DNA of 6,423 bases, from assembly GCA_013695405.1 (NCBI GenBank), contig JACDAO010000550.1, forward strand, positions 1 to 6,423. Reading direction: 5' to 3'. The first letter of the stretch is position 1. Every line of letters starts with the position of its first letter. Below the pieces are notes generated by a model that worked only from the letters and a program-made list of their open reading frames with translations, did not search any database and was not told the origin of the DNA. A program made the position numbers and the translations under genes. This document shows positions 1 through 6,198 of this stretch, in pieces. Source of the stretch: Acidobacteriota bacterium (lineage in GTDB: Bacteria > Acidobacteriota > Vicinamibacteria > Vicinamibacterales > Vicinamibacteraceae).

Positions 1-175
1 ACAGCGGCCAGTCCTGCACGCGGTGCAGACGGCGAGACACCGGCGAGGCCGCGGTGAGGAAACGCAGCGTCGGGAACGGCAGCGTGCGTGGCTGCCGTCG
101 TGACCATAGGTGCGCGATCAGCGGCAACGCCACGCCCAGCGCGAAGGCCCAGGCCCACGGCGAGGCCCAGGTCAT
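1..175 (-). CDS. BatA-type membrane protein, N-terminal part (cut by window edge)
   Basis: Only the first 58 codons are present; the gene continues beyond the left edge. The ATG at 175-173 overlaps the TGA stop of the DUF58 gene (ATGA), which fixes the start and implies translational coupling. The peptide begins with a Trp- and Ala-rich hydrophobic helix (about residues 7-24, ending in HLW), then a basic stretch (SRRQPR), then LPFPTLRFL at 32-40 and VQDWPL at the cut. This hydrophobic helix followed by a basic segment and an F-P-x-L-R-F-L motif is the signature of the aerotolerance-regulator N-terminal (BatA) domain. Family members are inner-membrane proteins, often with a periplasmic von Willebrand A domain or a large C-terminal region, neither visible here. 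It is the third gene of a moxR-DUF58-batA operon. Whether the full protein is BatA, BatB or a longer DUF4159-type fusion cannot be told. Confidence 0.85.
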   Translation of the reverse strand, partial: MTWASPWAWAFALGVALPLIAHLWSRRQPRTLPFPTLRFLTAASPVSRRLHRVQDWPL

Positions 176-1077
176 CGCACGCCCCCCGCCTGCGGAGCGC
201 GCTGGCGCATGAAATCCCTGAGGACGTCATCGATCGCCCGGCTGGTGTCCGCGGCGACGAAGGTGATCCCGTCGGCGTGCGCCAGGGTCCGTTGCTCGCT
301 CACGAACGCCGTCATCCGGGCGGTGTACGCCGCGCGTACCGCGGCCCCTTCCGTCACCAGACGCTGACCTGTTTCCAGATCGACGAACTCGACCGCGTCA
401 GCGCCGGACAAGATGCGTTCGTCGGGCGTCAAGACGTGGAAGACCACCACCTCGTGGCCCATGCGTCGCGCTTCGCGCATGGTGCCGTGCCAGCCAGGCA
501 CGCCATAGAGATCGGAGATCAGCACCAGGCAGCCGCGTCGTCCGAGTCGGGACACCGCACGACGCAACGCCCCGGCCAGGTCGGTCTGGCCTGCCGCGTT
601 CAGGCCCGCCAGCGTGCCGAGCATGCGCACCATGTGGGCGTGGCCGGTGCGCGCCGGCAGCGACGCCGCCACCTCCTCGCCGTGGCCGACCAGTCCGACG
701 GCTTCGCCCTGCTGCACCAGCAGGTACGTCAGCGCCGCGGAGATCAGCACCGCCATCCGTAACTTGGAGAGCGCGCGTCCGTCGGCAAAGCCCATCGAGC
801 CGCTGGTGTCGATCGCGATCATCACCGGCCACTCGGTCGTCTGCCGATAGACCCGCGTGAACAGCCGATCGGTGCGGGCATAGTGCTTCCAGTCGAGATG
901 CTTGAGGTCGTCGCCCGGCAGGTACGGTCGCATCTGCTGGAACTCGGCGCCGGTGCCGGTATAGGGACTGCGATGCGACCCGAGCCGCGCGCCTTCGACG
1001 ATCAGGCGCGCCGCCAGTTCGAGATCCGCGATCTGCGCCAGCAGCGCCGGATCGAGCGACAGCGGTGGCGAGGGCAC
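172..1077 (-). CDS. DUF58 domain protein with VWA-like MIDAS motif
   Basis: The product is 301 aa, normal for the family. I place the start at GTG 1077-1075, 2 nt after the moxR stop, because an in-frame extension further upstream is low-complexity Arg/Ala sequence antisense to nothing conserved and lies inside moxR. The DUF58 core is clear: RSPYTGTGAEF at 36-46, the RPYLPGDDLKHLDW motif at 50-63 and YARTDRLFTRVY at 66-78. It is followed by the metal-ion-dependent adhesion site DTSGSM at 90-95, T165 in QTDL and ISDL at 187-190, the usual layout of a VWA fold. No signal peptide or membrane helix is evident, so it is probably cytoplasmic or membrane-associated through partners. DUF58 proteins are almost always next to MoxR ATPases and are thought to act with them as a chaperone-like pair on metal-dependent or envelope clients. 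The exact client here is unknown. Confidence 0.93.
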   Translation of the reverse strand: MPSPPLSLDPALLAQIADLELAARLIVEGARLGSHRSPYTGTGAEFQQMRPYLPGDDLKHLDWKHYARTDRLFTRVYRQTTEWPVMIAIDTSGSMGFADGRALSKLRMAVLISAALTYLLVQQGEAVGLVGHGEEVAASLPARTGHAHMVRMLGTLAGLNAAGQTDLAGALRRAVSRLGRRGCLVLISDLYGVPGWHGTMREARRMGHEVVVFHVLTPDERILSGADAVEFVDLETGQRLVTEGAAVRAAYTARMTAFVSEQRTLAHADGITFVAADTSRAIDDVLRDFMRQRAPQAGGVR

Positions 1078-1079
1078 GA

Positions 1080-2072
1080 TCAGGGCCGCGCCGGCACCTC
1101 GGCCAGCAGCCGCATGACGATCGCATCGGCGTCGAGCCCCTCGGCTTCGGCCTGGAAGTTGACCAGCACGCGGTGCCTGAGCACCGGCAAGGCCAGCGCC
1201 TCGACGTCGTCGAGCGAGACGGTCGCACGGCCCTCGAGCAGGGCGCGCGCCTTGCCGCACAGCAGCAATGCCTGGCCGGCGCGCGGGCCGGCGCCCCAGC
1301 GCACGTAGCGGGTGATGACCGCCGGCGCTTCCGGCTCGGTCGGCCGCGTGGCCCGGACCAGCCGCGCGGCGTAGTCGACGACGTTGCGCGCCGCCGGTAC
1401 CTCGCGCACCAGCGCGTGAACGGCCGCGATGTCCGCGCCGGTCGCCACCACCCGCGCCTCGGCGCCTGCGGTCGCGGTGGTCTGCGCCAGCATCTGGCGC
1501 TCTTCGTCGGCGGTCGGATAGCCGATCACGACGTTGAGCAGGAAGCGATCGAGCTGGGCCTCGGGCAGGCTGTAGGTGCCCTCCTGCTCGATCGGATTCT
1601 GTGTCGCGAGCACGAACTGCGGCGACGGCAGGTCGTAACGCACGCCGCCGACCGTGACCTGTCGTTCCTGCATCGCCTCGAGCAATGCCGCCTGGGTGCG
1701 GGGCGGCGTCCGGTTGATTTCGTCGGCCAGCAGGATGTGCGCGAACACCGGACCGCGCAAGAAGCGAATCTCGCGGCGGCCGGTCGAGCGATCCTCTTCC
1801 ATCACCTCGGCGCCGAGGATGTCGGAAGGCATCAGGTCGGGCGTGAACTGGACTCGGTTGAACGACAGGTCGACGGTGCGCGCCAGCGTCTTGATGATCA
1901 GCGTCTTGGCCAGACCCGGCACGCCGCGCAGCAGGCAGTGACCGCCGGCAAAGAACGTCGTCAGGATTTCCCGCACCACGAGCCGTTGGCCGACAATGGT
2001 CCGTGCGAGTTCGGACTCCAGCCGTCGGCCGAGTTCGGCCGCTTCGTCGATCGAGACCTCGCGTGCGGGCAT
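1080..2072 (-). CDS. MoxR-family AAA+ ATPase
   Basis: The product is 330 aa, typical for MoxR. The ATG at 2072-2070 is chosen because it has an AGGAG at 2080-2076, the best ribosome site in the window, and because conserved sequence begins just after it. Visible motifs are Walker A GVPGLAKT (50-57), Walker B ILLADEINR (113-121), the MoxR signature LLEAMQERQVTV (130-141), sensor 1 in LATQNP (N159), an Arg-finger-like EAQLDRF (R176) and sensor 2 in WGAGPRAGQAL (R264). The C-terminal lid (about 205-330) carries LDDVEALALPVLRHRV. MoxR ATPases hydrolyse ATP as hexamers and work with VWA-domain partners, here the DUF58 and BatA-type proteins directly downstream. It is the first gene of the operon and faces divergently away from murQ. 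Family assignment is very secure; the physiological process (envelope stress, secretion or enzyme maturation) is not determined by sequence. Confidence 0.96.
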   Translation of the reverse strand: MPAREVSIDEAAELGRRLESELARTIVGQRLVVREILTTFFAGGHCLLRGVPGLAKTLIIKTLARTVDLSFNRVQFTPDLMPSDILGAEVMEEDRSTGRREIRFLRGPVFAHILLADEINRTPPRTQAALLEAMQERQVTVGGVRYDLPSPQFVLATQNPIEQEGTYSLPEAQLDRFLLNVVIGYPTADEERQMLAQTTATAGAEARVVATGADIAAVHALVREVPAARNVVDYAARLVRATRPTEPEAPAVITRYVRWGAGPRAGQALLLCGKARALLEGRATVSLDDVEALALPVLRHRVLVNFQAEAEGLDADAIVMRLLAEVPARP

Positions 2073-2075
2073 GGA

Positions 2076-2080
2076 CTCCT
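2076..2080 (-). promoter_or_regulatory. Shine-Dalgarno AGGAG of the moxR-family gene
   Basis: AGGAG reads on the minus strand three bases before the ATG at 2072. The spacing is short, but it is the only good anti-16S match before any start in this window and it decides the start. Just upstream, TGGTACAAT (2092-2084, minus) resembles an extended -10. However, a transcript from it would begin around 2077 and lose much of this site, so I do not call it a promoter. Confidence 0.6.
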
Positions 2081-2138
2081 GGAATTGTACCAACCGGATC
2101 GGCTGCGCCGATACGCGCGCGGCGGCCGCGCCGTTTCG

Positions 2139-2167
2139 TTGACAGCCGCAGCGCATGGGGCTACGCT
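2139..2167 (+). promoter_or_regulatory. Candidate sigma70-type promoter for murQ
   Basis: An exact TTGACA -35 hexamer lies at 2139-2144. Exactly 17 bp later stands TACGCT at 2162-2167, a 3 of 6 match to TATAAT that keeps the first T, the A and the final T. Transcription would start near 2174, leaving a leader of about 34 nt before the murQ ATG at 2208. The pair sits in the 135-bp gap between the divergent moxR-family gene and murQ, the only place where a murQ promoter is expected. The -35 is convincing; the -10 is weak, as is common in GC-rich genomes. No operator-like inverted repeat is obvious beside it. Confidence 0.55.
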
Positions 2168-2207
2168 TCAGCGGTTTCTCGGTATTCCTGCCGGCAGAGC
2201 CCTTTCC

Positions 2208-3161
2208 ATGCCCAGCACGTCCAAGTGGGAATCCCTTCCCACCGAAGCCATCAATCCGCACAGCCTCCGCCTTGACACCGCCTCGATTGGCGAGGTCGTC
2301 GACCTGATGGTCAACGAGGACCGTCGGGTGGTGTCGGCGGTCCAACGCGAGAAGGAACGGATCGCCAGCGGCGTGCAGATCATCACCGAGGCGTTCCGCA
2401 AGGGCGGCCGGGTGATCTTCGTCGGCGCGGGCACCAGCGGACGGCTGGGCGTGGTCGAGGCGGCCGAGATGCCGCCGACGTTCGGTGTCTCGCCGAGCCG
2501 GGTGCGGGCGCTGATGGCCGGCGGCAAGGACGCCGTCTTCACGCCCAAGGAAGGCGTCGAGGACGACTACGAGGAGGGCGCGCGAGCCATCGCGCGGTTT
2601 CGACCGCAGAAGCGCGACGTGGTGATCGGGATCTCGGCCAGCGGGGTCACGCCGTTCGTGCGCGGCGCGCTGACCCGGGCGCGCAAGGCCGGTCTCCGGA
2701 TCATCTTCGTGACCTGCTGGCCCGGCAGCGAACTGCAGAATTTTGTCGACCTGATCATTGCCCCGGCGGTTGGACCCGAAGTGCTGACCGGCTCGACCCG
2801 CCTCAAGGCCGGCACCGCCACCAAGATGGTGCTGAACATGCTCACCACGATTGCCATGGTCCGCAGCGGCAAGACCTACGGCAACCTGATGGTCGATCTG
2901 CAGACCAACAACGAGAAGCTCAAGGACCGCGGGCGGCGGATCATCTCGATCGCCACCGGCGTCGACTACGACACCGCGTCCCGGCTGCTCAAGGCCGCGC
3001 GCAACGACGTCAAGGCGGCGATCGTGATGCAGAAGACCGGCCTGTCGCTGTCCAAGTCGCTGGCCACGCTGCGCAAGTCGCACGACTCGGTGCGCGAGGC
3101 GGTCGGCGAGGACGCGGAGCCGCGCCTGCGGGCGCTGCTCGGCCTGCTGCTCGAGAAGTAG
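2208..3161 (+). CDS. murQ: N-acetylmuramic acid 6-phosphate etherase
   Basis: MurQ cleaves the lactyl ether of MurNAc-6-phosphate in the cytoplasm, giving GlcNAc-6-phosphate and D-lactate, the committed step of muramic acid salvage. The product is 317 aa (family about 300). It shows the full set of hallmarks: TEAINPHSLRLDTASIGEVV at 12-31, the SIS sugar-phosphate site VGAGTSGRLGVVEAAEMPPT at 72-91 with E87 at the position of the catalytic Glu, AGGKDAVF at 104-111, the second acidic motif EGVEDD at 115-120, GISASGVTPFV at 141-151, and the family signature VGPEVLTGSTRLKAGTATK at 188-206 followed by YGNLMVDLQTNN at 224-235. A C-terminal helical region (about 255-317) completes it. The ATG at 2208 is chosen because homology starts within about ten residues; no strong Shine-Dalgarno precedes it. 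It is monocistronic here and converges on nagB with 15 bp between stops. Confidence 0.97.
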   Translation: MPSTSKWESLPTEAINPHSLRLDTASIGEVVDLMVNEDRRVVSAVQREKERIASGVQIITEAFRKGGRVIFVGAGTSGRLGVVEAAEMPPTFGVSPSRVRALMAGGKDAVFTPKEGVEDDYEEGARAIARFRPQKRDVVIGISASGVTPFVRGALTRARKAGLRIIFVTCWPGSELQNFVDLIIAPAVGPEVLTGSTRLKAGTATKMVLNMLTTIAMVRSGKTYGNLMVDLQTNNEKLKDRGRRIISIATGVDYDTASRLLKAARNDVKAAIVMQKTGLSLSKSLATLRKSHDSVREAVGEDAEPRLRALLGLLLEK

Positions 3162-3176
3162 GACAGGCGGGCGGGC

Positions 3177-3908
3177 CTACCGCAATCCGGCGGCGGCTTC
3201 GCTGTCGCAGATGATCTCGACCTCGGTGTGCAGTTGCAGGAACGACGCCGGTAACAGGGTGGTCACCGGTCCCCTCACCGCCGCTGCTATCGTTCTCGCC
3301 TTGCGCGCGCCCGTCACCAGCAGCAGCAGCCGGCGCGCCTTCAGGATCGTTCCCATCCCCATCGTCATCGCTTGTGCCGGCACCTGCGAGACGTCGTCGT
3401 CGAAGAAGAAGGCATTGGCCTCACGCGACGGCGCCAGCAACGTCATCACGTGCGTCGCGGCCTGCAGGCTGTCGCCCGGCTCGTTGAAGCCGATATGCCC
3501 GTTGGCACCGAGGCCGAGGATCTGCAGGTCCATCCCACCGGCCGCGTCGATCAGCGCCTCGAAGCGGTGGCACTCGGCCTCGGGGTCGGGGGCCAGTCCG
3601 TCGAGGACGACGCCGCGGCCGGCCGGCAGATTGACACGGTCGAACAGGTAGCGCCGCATGTAGGCACGGTAGCTGCCGGGATGCAGATCGCCGATACCGA
3701 CGAACTCGTCGAGGTTGAAGGTCGTGACCTGCGCGAAGTCGAGACCATCGGCGGCATGCGCGTCGGCCAGACGGTCATACAGCAGCACCGGGGTCCGTCC
3801 GGTCGGCAGGCCGAGCACGGTGCGCGGTTGCTCGTGCAGCAGGTCGGCGACGCGTTGCGCCGCAAGGTCGGCAACCGCATCAGGGTCGTCACACAGCGAA
3901 ATGATCAC
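3177..3908 (-). CDS. nagB: Glucosamine-6-phosphate deaminase
   Basis: NagB converts glucosamine-6-phosphate to fructose-6-phosphate and ammonia, sending amino sugar into glycolysis. The product is 243 aa, matching the short B. subtilis-type enzymes rather than the 266-aa E. coli form. Motifs are the phosphate loop GLPTGRTP (33-40), FNLDEFVG (64-71, D67 as the general base position), LGLGANGHIGFNEP (131-144, with H138 and E143 of the catalytic relay and N136 where E. coli has Asp), and the stretch from DDDVSQVPAQAMTMGMGTIL (170-189). The C-terminal tail that carries part of the E. coli allosteric site is missing, so a non-allosteric enzyme is likely. The start is GTG at 3908-3906, inside the end of the upstream kinase gene (20-nt overlap), which implies translational coupling; no clear ribosome site is seen. 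A 6-phosphogluconolactonase assignment is unlikely given NLDEFVG and NGHIGFNEP. Confidence 0.95.
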   Translation of the reverse strand: MIISLCDDPDAVADLAAQRVADLLHEQPRTVLGLPTGRTPVLLYDRLADAHAADGLDFAQVTTFNLDEFVGIGDLHPGSYRAYMRRYLFDRVNLPAGRGVVLDGLAPDPEAECHRFEALIDAAGGMDLQILGLGANGHIGFNEPGDSLQAATHVMTLLAPSREANAFFFDDDVSQVPAQAMTMGMGTILKARRLLLLVTGARKARTIAAAVRGPVTTLLPASFLQLHTEVEIICDSEAAAGLR

Positions 3909-4866
3909 GGGTCTTGTAGGTCGGGAGATTGGCCTCGCCGCGGGCTTCGGCCAGGGCGAGACGGACGGCGCCGATCGCCGGGTCAGTCATGAGGAGTTGG
4001 ATGTCGTCGGCGCGAACGAGGCCGGAGAGACGGGTGCGCAGCGCGTCCTGCAGCCACGGCACGGCACGGAACGCGCCGCCGGCCATGATGACCGGGCAGG
4101 GATCCCCGTCGAGTTCGAGCTGGCGCAGCACCGAGCGCGCCGCCGCCGCCAACTCGTCAGCGGCGACTGACGCGATGTGCGAGGCGACGAGGTCGCCGGC
4201 GCCGAGAGCCCGTTGCACGAGTCCGGCGCAGCGGGCGATGTCACTCGGGTTGAGGTAGTCGCGATAGACCTGCCGGACCAGCTGTTCGGGACGCGCGGCG
4301 CCGAAGAACTCGAGCACCAGCGGGGTCAGGGCGGTCGACGGCCCCCGGCCATCGGCGGCGCGTACCACCGCCCGCAGCGCCTGCCGGCCGATCCAGAAAC
4401 CGCTGCCCTCGTCGGCCAGGATGTAGCCCCAGCCGCCGGCGCGCGCCGCGTGATTGTCGCGGTTGCGACCGTAGGCGATCGAGCCGGTGCCGGCGATCAC
4501 CACGATGCCTGGACCGAGGCCCGCGCCGGCGACCAGCGCGATCAGCGCGTCATTGGTCACCAGCACGCGTGCCCGCGCGCCGATGCGCCGCATGATCGCG
4601 TGGACCACCGCGCTGTCCTCCTCGCGGTCCGAGCCGGCAATGCCCAGGCAGATCACGTCGGGGCGCAGCGGACCGGAGCCGAGGGTCTCGTCGATCAGCT
4701 CGTGCAGGGTCTTCTCCACCGCCAGTTCGCCATGTGCCGACAGGTTGGCACCGCCACGTCGGGCCCGCGCGATCACCGCGCCGCTCCCGTCGGCCAGGAC
4801 GGCATCGGTTTTGGTACCGCCGGCGTCGATGCCGATCACGAGCGGTGGTGTGGGAGGGCCCGGCAT
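3889..4866 (-). CDS. BadF/BadG-family amino-sugar kinase (GlcNAc and/or MurNAc kinase)
   Basis: This is a 325-aa ASKHA-fold sugar kinase of the BadF/BadG/BcrA/BcrD group, which includes N-acetylglucosamine kinases and clostridial MurK. From the ATG at 4866 it shows phosphate-1 motif IDAGGTKT (13-20), CLGIAGSDREEDS (73-85), the catalytic-Asp segment VTNDA (103-107), phosphate-2 motif IAGTGSIAYGRN (124-135), GGWGYILADEGSGFWIG (144-160) and the adenosine-site MAGGAF (261-266). No membrane segment is present, so it is cytosolic. It lacks the cysteines of the benzoyl-CoA reductase activators, supporting a sugar kinase. A GTG at 4896 would add ten residues; the ATG is preferred because the family normally begins shortly before the GGT motif and a possible -10 lies between the two. 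It is followed by nagB with a 20-nt overlap. Linkage to murQ and nagB supports GlcNAc or MurNAc as substrate, but which one is not readable from sequence. Confidence 0.92.
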   Translation of the reverse strand: MPGPPTPPLVIGIDAGGTKTDAVLADGSGAVIARARRGGANLSAHGELAVEKTLHELIDETLGSGPLRPDVICLGIAGSDREEDSAVVHAIMRRIGARARVLVTNDALIALVAGAGLGPGIVVIAGTGSIAYGRNRDNHAARAGGWGYILADEGSGFWIGRQALRAVVRAADGRGPSTALTPLVLEFFGAARPEQLVRQVYRDYLNPSDIARCAGLVQRALGAGDLVASHIASVAADELAAAARSVLRQLELDGDPCPVIMAGGAFRAVPWLQDALRTRLSGLVRADDIQLLMTDPAIGAVRLALAEARGEANLPTYKTRDHFAV

Positions 4867-4878
4867 GACGCGACCGGG

Positions 4879-4888
4879 AGTATATACT
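4879..4888. promoter_or_regulatory. Perfect palindrome AGTATATACT, candidate bidirectional -10 element
   Basis: A ten-base perfect palindrome forms an AT island in very GC-rich sequence within the gap between the kinase (minus) and the glycosidase (plus). Each strand reads TATACT, five of six matches to the -10 consensus: 4883-4888 on plus and 4884-4879 on minus. A plus transcript would start about 4895, some 32 nt before the glycosidase ATG. A minus transcript would start about 4872, leaving only around six bases before the kinase ATG, that is nearly leaderless. No good -35 is seen at 17 bp on either side, so activity is inferred. An operator half-site is the alternative reading. Confidence 0.45.
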
Positions 4889-4926
4889 TCGGCCACGCGC
4901 GGCTTCGTGCCTCGCGTCTGTCATCC

Positions 4927-6198
4927 ATGCCCCAGCTGTCCCGCCGCGCGATCTTGCGGCTCCCTCTCGCCGGTCTCGTTCCGCCCCTGGGCTCGCCGTC
5001 TCCGGTGGTGGCGGTGCCGCGGTCGCGTGGCGAAGTCCGCGGGCTGTGGGTGACCCGCAGTTGGATGACCAGTTCGGCTCAGGTGGCGCAGGTGATCGGC
5101 GATGCCGAGCGTCACGGCTTCACCGCGGTGTTCGTGCAGGTGCGTGGCCGGGGCGACGCTTTCTACGCCGGCGGGCCGGATCCGCGCGCGGCATTGCTGG
5201 CGCGGCAGCCGTCGGGCTTCGATCCGCTGGCCGAGCTGATTGCGCGCGCGCGCCCGGCCGGCCTCGAAGTGCACGCCTGGCTGAACGTCAATCTCGTCGC
5301 GGGCTCGACCGCGATCGCGACCGCGCCGCAGCACGTGCTGGTGCAGCATCCCGAGTGGCTGATGGTGCCGCGCCCGCTGGCCGAGCAGGTGCTGCCGCTG
5401 TCGCCGCGGTCGCCGGCGTACGTCGCTGCGGTGGCGTCGTGGAGCCAGCGTCACGCGGCGCAAATCGAAGGCTTGTTCTCCTCGCCAATTCCAGAGGGCG
5501 CGCAGTTGCGCCTGATTGACGTGGTTGCACATCTGACCGCCGCCTATCGGCTCGATGGCCTGCACCTGGACTACATCCGCTATCCGTCGCCGGACTTCGA
5601 CTGCAGCCGGGCCGCGCTCGACGCGTTCCGTGACGCGATCGTCAACGACCTGACCCCTGGCGAGCTCGCGGCACTGGACCAGCGGGCTCGACGAGCGCCG
5701 CTGGCGTTCATCGACTACTTCCCTGCTCGCTGGACCAGCTTCCGCAAGGAGCGCCTGACGCGGCTGGTCGGGCGACTCGCCGCGACCGCCCGGCAGGCAC
5801 GCCCGGAGATCCGGATGTCGGCGGCGGTCTGGCCCGACCACGACGATGCCGTGCGGCGCAAGTTCCAGGACTGGCCGGCCTGGCTGCGGTCCGGCGTAAT
5901 CGAGGCCGTCTGTCCGATGCTGTACACGTCCAGCGCCGCCACCTACGGCGGGCAGTTGCGTCAACTGGCCGCGCACCCGCGGGGCACGGTCTGGCCGGGC
6001 ATCGGTGCCTTCAAGATCGAACCGGACGAGGCCGCACGCCGCGTCGACGCGGCGCGCGCGCTCGGCTTCTCGGGCGTCATGCTGTATTCGTACGACAGCA
6101 TGACCGGCGGCGCCGGCCGGCCGTCGCCCTACCTGGGGACGCTGCAGCGACGCGCCTTCCGCGCCTCGTCCACGGCGTCTGCCGGTGCGGCGCGCTGA
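4927..6198 (+). CDS. GHL10-family (YngK/DigH-like) glycoside hydrolase with Tat-like signal
   Basis: The product is 423 aa, close to the roughly 440 aa of E. coli DigH (YddW). The N-terminus has SRRAILRL at 5-12 followed by a hydrophobic stretch to about residue 30, close to the twin-arginine S-R-R-x-F-L-K pattern, so export is predicted. The GHL10 (DUF187) TIM-barrel features follow in order: EVRGLWVTRSW (36-46), HGFTAVFVQVRGRGDAFY (63-80), FDPLAELIARA (98-108), GLEVHAWLNVN (112-122), DGLHLDYIRYPSPDF (210-224, the family's most conserved acidic motif), IRMSAAVWPD (295-304), AVCPMLYT (327-334) and GFSGVMLYSYDSM (380-392). In this family DigH cleaves glycan strands stripped of stem peptides; that is known for the relative and only inferred here. 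The ATG at 4927 is chosen because it directly precedes the signal peptide. Longer upstream reading is antisense to the kinase. The next gene overlaps or abuts its stop. Confidence 0.92.
   Translation: MPQLSRRAILRLPLAGLVPPLGSPSPVVAVPRSRGEVRGLWVTRSWMTSSAQVAQVIGDAERHGFTAVFVQVRGRGDAFYAGGPDPRAALLARQPSGFDPLAELIARARPAGLEVHAWLNVNLVAGSTAIATAPQHVLVQHPEWLMVPRPLAEQVLPLSPRSPAYVAAVASWSQRHAAQIEGLFSSPIPEGAQLRLIDVVAHLTAAYRLDGLHLDYIRYPSPDFDCSRAALDAFRDAIVNDLTPGELAALDQRARRAPLAFIDYFPARWTSFRKERLTRLVGRLAATARQARPEIRMSAAVWPDHDDAVRRKFQDWPAWLRSGVIEAVCPMLYTSSAATYGGQLRQLAAHPRGTVWPGIGAFKIEPDEAARRVDAARALGFSGVMLYSYDSMTGGAGRPSPYLGTLQRRAFRASSTASAGAAR

Noticed and set aside
2084..2092. TGGTACAAT on the minus strand as an extended -10 promoter of the MoxR-family gene
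   Set aside because: Transcription from it would begin within the AGGAG ribosome site, and no -35 is found, so it is left as unproven.
2111..2132. CG-rich run with a GCGGCCGC palindrome as an operator or hairpin
   Set aside because: The symmetry does not extend beyond eight bases and such runs are expected by chance at this GC content.
1065..2207. Long in-frame upstream extension of murQ (381 extra residues)
   Set aside because: It runs antisense to the DUF58 and MoxR genes, is His/Arg/Gln-rich without any conserved motif, and is explained by the scarcity of stop codons in GC-rich DNA.
2073..3083. Minus-strand extension of the MoxR-family frame across murQ
   Set aside because: It is antisense to murQ, has no recognisable domain, and MoxR homology begins at the ATG at 2072, which has its own ribosome site.
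4867..4896. GTG at 4896 as the kinase start
   Set aside because: It adds ten residues before the usual family start and has no well-placed ribosome site; kept only as an alternative.
4177..4926. Plus-strand extension upstream of the GHL10 glycosidase
   Set aside because: It is the mirror of the kinase coding sequence; the signal peptide starts at 4927.
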